This document shows, piece by piece, positions 39,783-45,301 of a stretch of DNA of 45,301 nucleotides. How positions within the stretch are numbered: position 1 is the stretch's first letter; each line of letters begins with the position of its first letter. Source of the DNA: Candidatus Neomicrothrix parvicella RN1 (GTDB lineage: Bacteria; Actinomycetota; Acidimicrobiia; Acidimicrobiales; VFJN01). Position numbers and translations under genes: made by a program. The notes below the pieces were generated by a model. That model saw only the letters and a program-made list of their open reading frames with translations, made no database searches and was not told where the DNA came from. Location: the NCBI GenBank assembly GCA_945898515.1, contig CAMDIH010000009.1:1-45301 (forward strand), read 5' to 3'.

Positions 39783-41692
39783 CGGATTCCTTCGTTTCCG
39801 TGACGGGGGCTCGACAGGTAGTCGAGGATGGCTTCCTCGAGTTCACCGGCGGTGAAGGGCACTCCCCGCATGTTGGTGACCGAGCCAGCATCCACCAGGA
39901 ACTCCGCCCGCAGCAGTCTCGACAGTTGGCCGAGGTTCATCTCGGGCACCAGAACCTTCGGGTACCGGCGCAGCACCTCGCCGAGGTTGCGGGGGAAGGG
40001 ATTGAGATGGGTCAAGTGGGTACTGGCCACTCGTCGCCCCTGGTTGCGTACCCGGTTCACCGCGCCATCGATCGCTCCCCAGGTGGAGCCCCATCCCACG
40101 ATGAGCACTTCGGCATCCTCCACATCTCCGCTCACCATTACTTCGGGGATGTCGGCGGCGATCCCGGCGATCTTGGCGGCTCGTAGGTGCACCATCCGCG
40201 CGTGATTCTCGGCGTCGTAACTGATGTTGCCCGAGCCGTCCTCCTTCTCGAGACCTCCGATTCGATGCATCAGGCCGGGTGTTCCGGGTAGCGCCCAGGC
40301 GCGGGCCAGGGTGTCGGGATCACGCAGGTACGGCCAGAACACCTCCTCCCCCGACTCGGTGGTGTGGTTGGGGGAGGTGGCAAAGGTGGTGGAGAGGTCG
40401 GGTAGGTCCTTGACGGCGGGCAGGAGCCAGGGTTCGGATCCGTTGGCGAGATAGCCATCGGACAACAGGATCACCGGCGTTCGATATTTGATGGCGATGC
40501 GGGCCGCTTCCAGCGCCGCCCAGAAGCAGTCGCTCGGGCTGTAGGCCGCCACGATCGGGAGGGGCGATTCGCCGTGACGCCCGTAGTAGGCGGTCAACAG
40601 ATCGGCCGCTTCGGTCTTGGTGGGTAGCCCGGTGGAGGGGCCGCCCCGCTGGATGTCCACGATCAACAGGGGAAGTTCCAGGCTGACCGCCAGACCCATG
40701 GCTTCGGCCTTGAGGGCCATCCCGGGGCCACTGGTGGTGGTGACACCGAGACTCCCGCCGTAGGCCGCCCCGATGGCGGCGCCAATGCCAGCGATTTCAT
40801 CCTCGGCTTGGAGGGTGCGCACCCCAAACCGCTTGTGCTTGGACAACTCGTGCAGGATGTCCGAGGCGGGCGTAATGGGGTACGAACCGAGAAACAACGG
40901 GAGATGGGAACACTGGCTCGCGGCCAGTAGACCCCAGGTCAGAGCCGTGTTGCCGGTGATGTTCGTGTAGGTGCCTGGCCTTCGTGGGGCCGGGTCTACG
41001 GCGTAGGGATGATCGAACAACTCGGCTGTCTCACCGAAGGCATGGCCCGCTTTGAAAGCCGCCAGGTTGGCGTCGCGTACCTGCGGTTTTTGGCTGAACT
41101 TGGTCTCGATCCAGCGCAGGGTCTCCTCAACCGGACGCGTGTACATCCAGGAGACGAGGCCCAACGCAAACAGGTTTTTCGATCGCTCGGCATCGCGCGG
41201 TTTCACTCCGAGTTCTTCAACGGCGCGCAGGGTCAGACTCGACATCGGCACCCGGTAGAGGGTGTACCCGTCGAGGCTGCCGTCATCGAGGGGGTTGGCG
41301 GTGTAGCCCGCTTTGGTGAGGTTGCGCTCGCCGAAGGCGTCCTCGTTTACGATGAGCGTGCCCCCACCCTCTAGGCGGGACACTTCGTTGCGCAGCGCGG
41401 CCGGGTTCATGGCTACCAGGACATTGGGCGCATCACCCGGAGTGGTGATGTCGTGGTCTGAGATATGCACCTGGAACGCAGAAACGCCCGCCAGTGTGCC
41501 AGCCGGTGCCCGAATCTCGGCGGGAAAGTCCGGCAGTGTGGCGAGGTCGTTGCCAAACAGGGCGCTGGCGTCGGTGAACCGGTCGCCGGTGAGCTGCATC
41601 CCATCGCCAGAGTCCCCGGCGAAGCGAATGACCACCCGATCGAGGCGTTCGGTGGCCACTTCGGGCCCCGTGTGTTCTGCGATGTCAGGCAT
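39779..41692 (-). CDS. korA: 2-oxoacid:ferredoxin oxidoreductase, alpha subunit (gamma-alpha fusion)
   Basis: The 637-residue protein fuses a gamma domain (about 18-200, VVIRFAGDSGDGMQLTGDRF) to an alpha domain (about 240-637) with FLGSYPITPASDILHELSKH, QAEDEIAGIGAAIGAAYGG, TTTSGPGMALKAEAMGLAVS and VDIQRGGPSTGLPTKTEAADL, the KorA signatures. It receives CoA and works with KorB. The ATG at 41692 begins 51 bases after TAGGAT (41748-41753, minus strand), a plausible -10. It is the first gene of a two-gene operon. No dedicated ferredoxin gene is adjacent. Confidence 0.94.
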   Translation of the reverse strand: MPDIAEHTGPEVATERLDRVVIRFAGDSGDGMQLTGDRFTDASALFGNDLATLPDFPAEIRAPAGTLAGVSAFQVHISDHDITTPGDAPNVLVAMNPAALRNEVSRLEGGGTLIVNEDAFGERNLTKAGYTANPLDDGSLDGYTLYRVPMSSLTLRAVEELGVKPRDAERSKNLFALGLVSWMYTRPVEETLRWIETKFSQKPQVRDANLAAFKAGHAFGETAELFDHPYAVDPAPRRPGTYTNITGNTALTWGLLAASQCSHLPLFLGSYPITPASDILHELSKHKRFGVRTLQAEDEIAGIGAAIGAAYGGSLGVTTTSGPGMALKAEAMGLAVSLELPLLIVDIQRGGPSTGLPTKTEAADLLTAYYGRHGESPLPIVAAYSPSDCFWAALEAARIAIKYRTPVILLSDGYLANGSEPWLLPAVKDLPDLSTTFATSPNHTTESGEEVFWPYLRDPDTLARAWALPGTPGLMHRIGGLEKEDGSGNISYDAENHARMVHLRAAKIAGIAADIPEVMVSGDVEDAEVLIVGWGSTWGAIDGAVNRVRNQGRRVASTHLTHLNPFPRNLGEVLRRYPKVLVPEMNLGQLSRLLRAEFLVDAGSVTNMRGVPFTAGELEEAILDYLSSPRHGNEGIR

Positions 41693-41800
41693 CGGCCCAC
41701 CCCCGGGTTACCTGAGACGCGCCATTGCGCCTAAGGCAGTGGCAGCATCCTACCGCTCTCGATCGGGTCAGCCCGGCCATGGACACCCGGCCCGGATGGA

Positions 41801-42688
41801 TCAGGTGATGGAGGCGTCGTAGATGCTCTGGATCGACGCCCCCAGAGCGGTGTCGAAGGCCGTATCGGTCTGTTGGGCCGTCAAACCTTCGGTGAGGGCC
41901 CGGGAGAAACTCGCGATCACCCCCGGGTTACGGCCGAGACGGCCGTTGGCTTCGTCGCGGCTGTAGCCGCCGGAGAGCGCCACGACCCGCAGCACATTGG
42001 GGTGGTTGGTCAGTTCGCCATAGAACCCGTCGGCCTCAGGCAAGGTGAGTTTCAACATCACGAGTTGATCCGCCGCCAGCGCATCGAGGTGGGTGAGCAG
42101 TGCGGTCTTGAGCAACGCTTCGGCGGCGGCCTTTTGGGGGCTGTGAATGTCCACCTCGGGCTCGATGATGGGCACGAGACCGTGGCCCAGGATCTGGGCG
42201 CTGATGGCAAACTGCTGCTCCACTACGGCCTGCACCCCGGCGGGGTTGGCCATAGCGATGACCGAGCGCATTTTTGTGCCGAACACGCCTTTGCTTACGG
42301 CGCGGGTGAGGAGGTCGTCGAGGCCGGGGATGGGCTTCATGACTTGGGCGTCGTCGGCCGAGTCGGCGAGGCCCTTGTCCACCTTCAAGAAGGGGACCAC
42401 GCCTTTGATCGACCAGAGGTAGTCCGGGGTGCCGGTGGCGGCGATCTCACGGTCCATGGTGTCCTCGAAGAGGATGGCCCCGAGCACGCGCTCCCCGTTG
42501 AAACTGGGGCTGGTCACGATACGAGTTCGCATTTCGTGCACGCGGGTGAACATCTCATCGTCGTTGGCGAATGCATCTGCCCCGACCCCGTACAGCGCCA
42601 AGGCCTTGGGGGTGCTCCCCCCACTCTGATCGAGGGCGGCGATGAAACCCTGCCCTTCCCGGACCTTGGCTAGCTGCTCCTGGTTCAT
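41801..42688 (-). CDS. fda: Fructose-bisphosphate aldolase, class I
   Basis: The 295-residue enzyme is very close to the Staphylococcus aureus type class I aldolase: [17 protein letters not shown] near the start, [78 protein letters not shown] and [14 protein letters not shown], with [12 protein letters not shown] near the end. It forms a Schiff base with its substrate and needs no metal. It splits fructose-1,6-bisphosphate in glycolysis, and its reverse serves gluconeogenesis. The ATG at 42688 has CATGAT six bases upstream and GGAGGG directly before it. It is a single gene upstream of korA, separated by 108 bases. Confidence 0.95.
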   Translation of the reverse strand: MNQEQLAKVREGQGFIAALDQSGGSTPKALALYGVGADAFANDDEMFTRVHEMRTRIVTSPSFNGERVLGAILFEDTMDREIAATGTPDYLWSIKGVVPFLKVDKGLADSADDAQVMKPIPGLDDLLTRAVSKGVFGTKMRSVIAMANPAGVQAVVEQQFAISAQILGHGLVPIIEPEVDIHSPQKAAAEALLKTALLTHLDALAADQLVMLKLTLPEADGFYGELTNHPNVLRVVALSGGYSRDEANGRLGRNPGVIASFSRALTEGLTAQQTDTAFDTALGASIQSIYDASIT

Positions 42689-42917
42689 CCCTCCATCATG
42701 GCCGAGGCGCCCCGAACCGTCACAACTGCGCCCCGATACCAACCCGCGCAACTTTTAGGTCCGGGCCTCCGGCGGGCACCTCACGGGCCCAGCGAGCAGG
42801 GCGAGCTTGGTCCCGGAAGGGACGGTGACCGCGGACATGGCTGCCGTCGAAGGATCGGAGGCGGACGCGAAGGGGACAGAGAAAGGACCCGACTGCGGGG
42901 GTGGCATCGACCGCTGG

Positions 42918-43916
42918 TCAGCGCAGCGCGTGGAGGCGGGCCTCGACATCGCCCAGCTCAGGGTCGGCGCTCGCCACGATGCGGAACAGCTGGCGCGCCT
43001 TGGGCACGTCTCCGGCCCGCTCATGGAGATCGGCGAGGGCGTAGGTGACCCGAAGGTGGTGTTCCTGGGGCTTCTTGGCGGGAGGCTTGGACTGCGTGAG
43101 CACGGCGATGGCCTCGGAGAGCTTCCCTTGATCGGCCAGGGAGCCGGCGTACACGATGCGACCCTCCGCGACGAGCGCGGCGCTGGGCGAGGCCGCACGG
43201 AGCTCCTCCCAGAGCTCAGCAACCTTGCGGTGCCGCCCCAGGGCTCGGTAGCAGTCGGCCAGCACGGGGTGCTGTTCCGTGGAGCCGTTCAGGTTACGGA
43301 AAGCCTCCAGTTCGCTGACCGCTAGTTTCCAGCGGCCCAACCGATAGTAGGTGAGGCCTAGGAGCTCTCGAACCGACTCCGCAGTGGGCGCCTGCTCGGC
43401 CAGGGGCCGCAGGATCGCCCGAGCCTCCTCGAACCGCTCACGACGGAACGCCTTTCCGGCGTCTTTGAGCTTGGCCTCGAGCCGATCCGCAGACTTCGCG
43501 GCGACCGCCCGGCGCAGCGATGGGTCAGAAACTATTTCAGCATCCTTCGGAGAAGTCTGGTGGCGTCCTGTCCGGCCTCTGCTCACGGCCTTGTCGGCTT
43601 CGCTCCGCACCTCGCCCTCGTCGATCCAGACCTCGGGCTCCCAGGGGTCCCGCGCCCCGCCACCCGCCGCCTGGAACGCTTTCGAAGCATCCCCCGGTCC
43701 GGTGTCCCGCACGCGACCTGCGCCCTTACGGGCCACGCCGCCCCAGCCCGCCTTCTTGAGCTTGGCTGCATCATCGGCCCTCCGCTGCCAAGGCGTGCCC
43801 TCACTCTTTCGGTCGCCCTGGGTGGAGCGAGGCGCACCCTTCCGACCGTCCGCCTGGCCGCTGACTGAGCGGGGCGGACGGTAGGAGCCGGACGAGGAGG
43901 CGGGGGGCTTTGGCAT
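42918..43916 (-). CDS. TPR-repeat protein with long basic N-terminus
   Basis: The 332-residue protein has a basic, disordered N-terminal half (about 1-125, rich in Arg, Lys, Ser, Gly and Pro). A helical part of TPR-like repeats follows (about 145-330): RFEEARAILRPLAEQAPTAE, LLGLTYYRLGRWKLAVSELE, HPVLADCYRALGRHRKVAEL, then YALADLHERAGDVPKARQLF. TPR units usually bind partner proteins. No named family is recognised. The ATG at 43916 is preceded by TAGGCT (43926-43931, minus strand) nine bases away. The 229 bases to the aldolase gene hold no gene that I can support, only GC-rich inverted repeats. Confidence 0.75.
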   Translation of the reverse strand: MPKPPASSSGSYRPPRSVSGQADGRKGAPRSTQGDRKSEGTPWQRRADDAAKLKKAGWGGVARKGAGRVRDTGPGDASKAFQAAGGGARDPWEPEVWIDEGEVRSEADKAVSRGRTGRHQTSPKDAEIVSDPSLRRAVAAKSADRLEAKLKDAGKAFRRERFEEARAILRPLAEQAPTAESVRELLGLTYYRLGRWKLAVSELEAFRNLNGSTEQHPVLADCYRALGRHRKVAELWEELRAASPSAALVAEGRIVYAGSLADQGKLSEAIAVLTQSKPPAKKPQEHHLRVTYALADLHERAGDVPKARQLFRIVASADPELGDVEARLHALR

Positions 43917-43973
43917 GGAGTGAGCAGCCTAGCGACGCGACGGCAGACCCCTCGCCCCAGGTCTGGGCCGGTG

Positions 43974-44330
43974 TCAGGGACTGGCTGCGGTGACCCCGTA
44001 CTGGTTGGCGTCCTTATCGCCCTCCAGGATGAACAGCACCAACAAGACGATGCCTCCGACAACTGGGACAAAGGTGATCAAATACCACCATCCGCTGCGA
44101 CCCGTGTCGTGGAGGCGCCGCACCCCGACGGCGATCGTCGGCACGATCAGTGCGATTACCGCGATGAAGTAGACGAACTGAAAGACCTCAGCGACGCTCG
44201 CCAAGATAAAGAGTGCGAGGTACAACAGGACGTTAGCGAGGAAGTACCACCAGTACTCTGCTCGACCGGCTCGGCCTGAGAATTCTGCGTATCGCTCAAG
44301 CACCACTGTTTTCCAGGCGTTGATCATCAT
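43974..44330 (-). CDS. DUF805 membrane protein
   Basis: The 118-residue product matches DUF805: FSGRAGRAEYWWYFLANVLL, three to four membrane helices, then VGVRRLHDTGRSGWWYLITF with the invariant RRLHDTGRSGWW, and a short tail. Family members are widespread small membrane proteins of unknown function, often linked with envelope stress or prophages. Two ATG codons lie in tandem at 44330 and 44327; AGAGG precedes the first by eight bases. It follows the rRNA operon terminator by 50 bases and probably has its own promoter (TACCTT upstream). Confidence 0.9.
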   Translation of the reverse strand: MMINAWKTVVLERYAEFSGRAGRAEYWWYFLANVLLYLALFILASVAEVFQFVYFIAVIALIVPTIAVGVRRLHDTGRSGWWYLITFVPVVGGIVLLVLFILEGDKDANQYGVTAASP

Positions 44331-44380
44331 TGTTCAAACCTCTTTCAGCAGATGGAGAGACTGGGGAAGGTACCATCCAT

Positions 44381-44421
44381 GCCGAAAACGACGAAGGACC
44401 CCCATCGCTGGGGGTCCTTCG
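44381..44421 (-). terminator. Intrinsic terminator of the rRNA operon
   Basis: A perfect 13-bp stem (44392-44404 with 44409-44421) encloses a four-base loop and is followed on the minus strand by TCGTTTTCGG. It begins 12 bases after the 5S 3' end. It is the only classical intrinsic terminator I see in the window. Confidence 0.85.
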
Positions 44422-44432
44422 CACTACAAAAA

Positions 44433-44548
<116 letters not shown>

Positions 44549-44627
44549 ACCTGTTGTCAAGGTAGCGCAGCCGAAAGACGGCGCGGCTCCCTGAGGAACT
44601 CCATAGCGAGCACGAACATTATTGTCG

Positions 44628-45301
<674 letters not shown>

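Noticed and set aside
41710-41735. Five-codon ORF (MARLR) between the possible korA promoter and korA
   Set aside because: It does not overlap korA, has no ribosome-binding site and is short enough to arise by chance.
42698-42917. Plus-strand ORFs in the aldolase-TPR gap
   Set aside because: They extend antisense into the TPR gene, have low-complexity GC-driven composition and no domain.
44560-44566. TTGACA in the 23S-5S spacer as a 5S promoter
   Set aside because: No -10 hexamer lies at 16-18 bases, and 5S is expected to be co-transcribed with 23S.

Overview
The window is GC-rich, gene-dense chromosomal DNA of an actinobacterium. The gene contents and order fit a member of the Acidimicrobiia or a close relative; the class is inferred, the phylum is well supported. 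From memory of the Mycobacterium tuberculosis Rv1692-Rv1713 region, the same blocks recur here: HAD phosphatase, tlyA, nadK, recN, steA, mctB; pyrG, NUDIX, xerD; scpA, scpB, rluB; cmk, der. An aroH-tyrA-aroA set sits between rluB and cmk. plsC, ispH and a DUF512-der pair lie nearby, an arrangement more like Firmicutes.

Layout. Bases 1-1271 are the end of an integrated element: a truncated Prim-Pol gene and an excisionase gene on the 3' side of a tRNA-Pro(GGG). Next come a zinc-ribbon membrane protein, an acyl-CoA carboxylase beta subunit and a SpoIIE-type phosphatase (1386-4289). A MerB-like protein and a class V aminotransferase diverge at 5.1 kb. DUF512-der (6292-8999) and ispH (9051-10082) are divergent, followed by a MIOX/PhnZ-like HD protein. 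The operon scpA-scpB-rluB-aroH-tyrA-aroA-cmk-plsC runs leftward from 17024 to 10702. trpS follows, then the leftward pyrG-NUDIX-xerD-dksA/traR-HD operon (22109-18089).

The most unusual part is 22238-36713. One leftward run of genes, many overlapping by 1-4 bases, goes phasin-like, tlyA, nadK, recN, steA, mctB, murJ, two tandem paralogues of exactly 752 codons of unknown function, and a MraY/WecA-like transferase. It meets a GT39-like glycosyltransferase head-on. Flippase, lipid-carrier transferase, polytopic glycosyltransferase and two large exported-plus-membrane proteins together suggest an undescribed envelope glycan or lipid-linked pathway tied to the SteA/MctB division module.

The right end holds a HAD phosphatase, DUF1015, korA/korB 2-oxoacid:ferredoxin oxidoreductase, a class I aldolase, a TPR protein, a DUF805 protein, and the 3' end of an rRNA operon (23S then 5S, leftward) with its terminator.

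Expression signals. Many first genes of transcription units have a TANNNT-like hexamer 5-9 bases before the start codon, which implies widespread leaderless transcription. Very short ORFs end on the start codons of pyrG and recN; the one before recN has three consecutive Cys codons. No gene-free stretch exceeds 300 bases. Several convergent gene pairs overlap, and only the rRNA operon has a classical intrinsic terminator.
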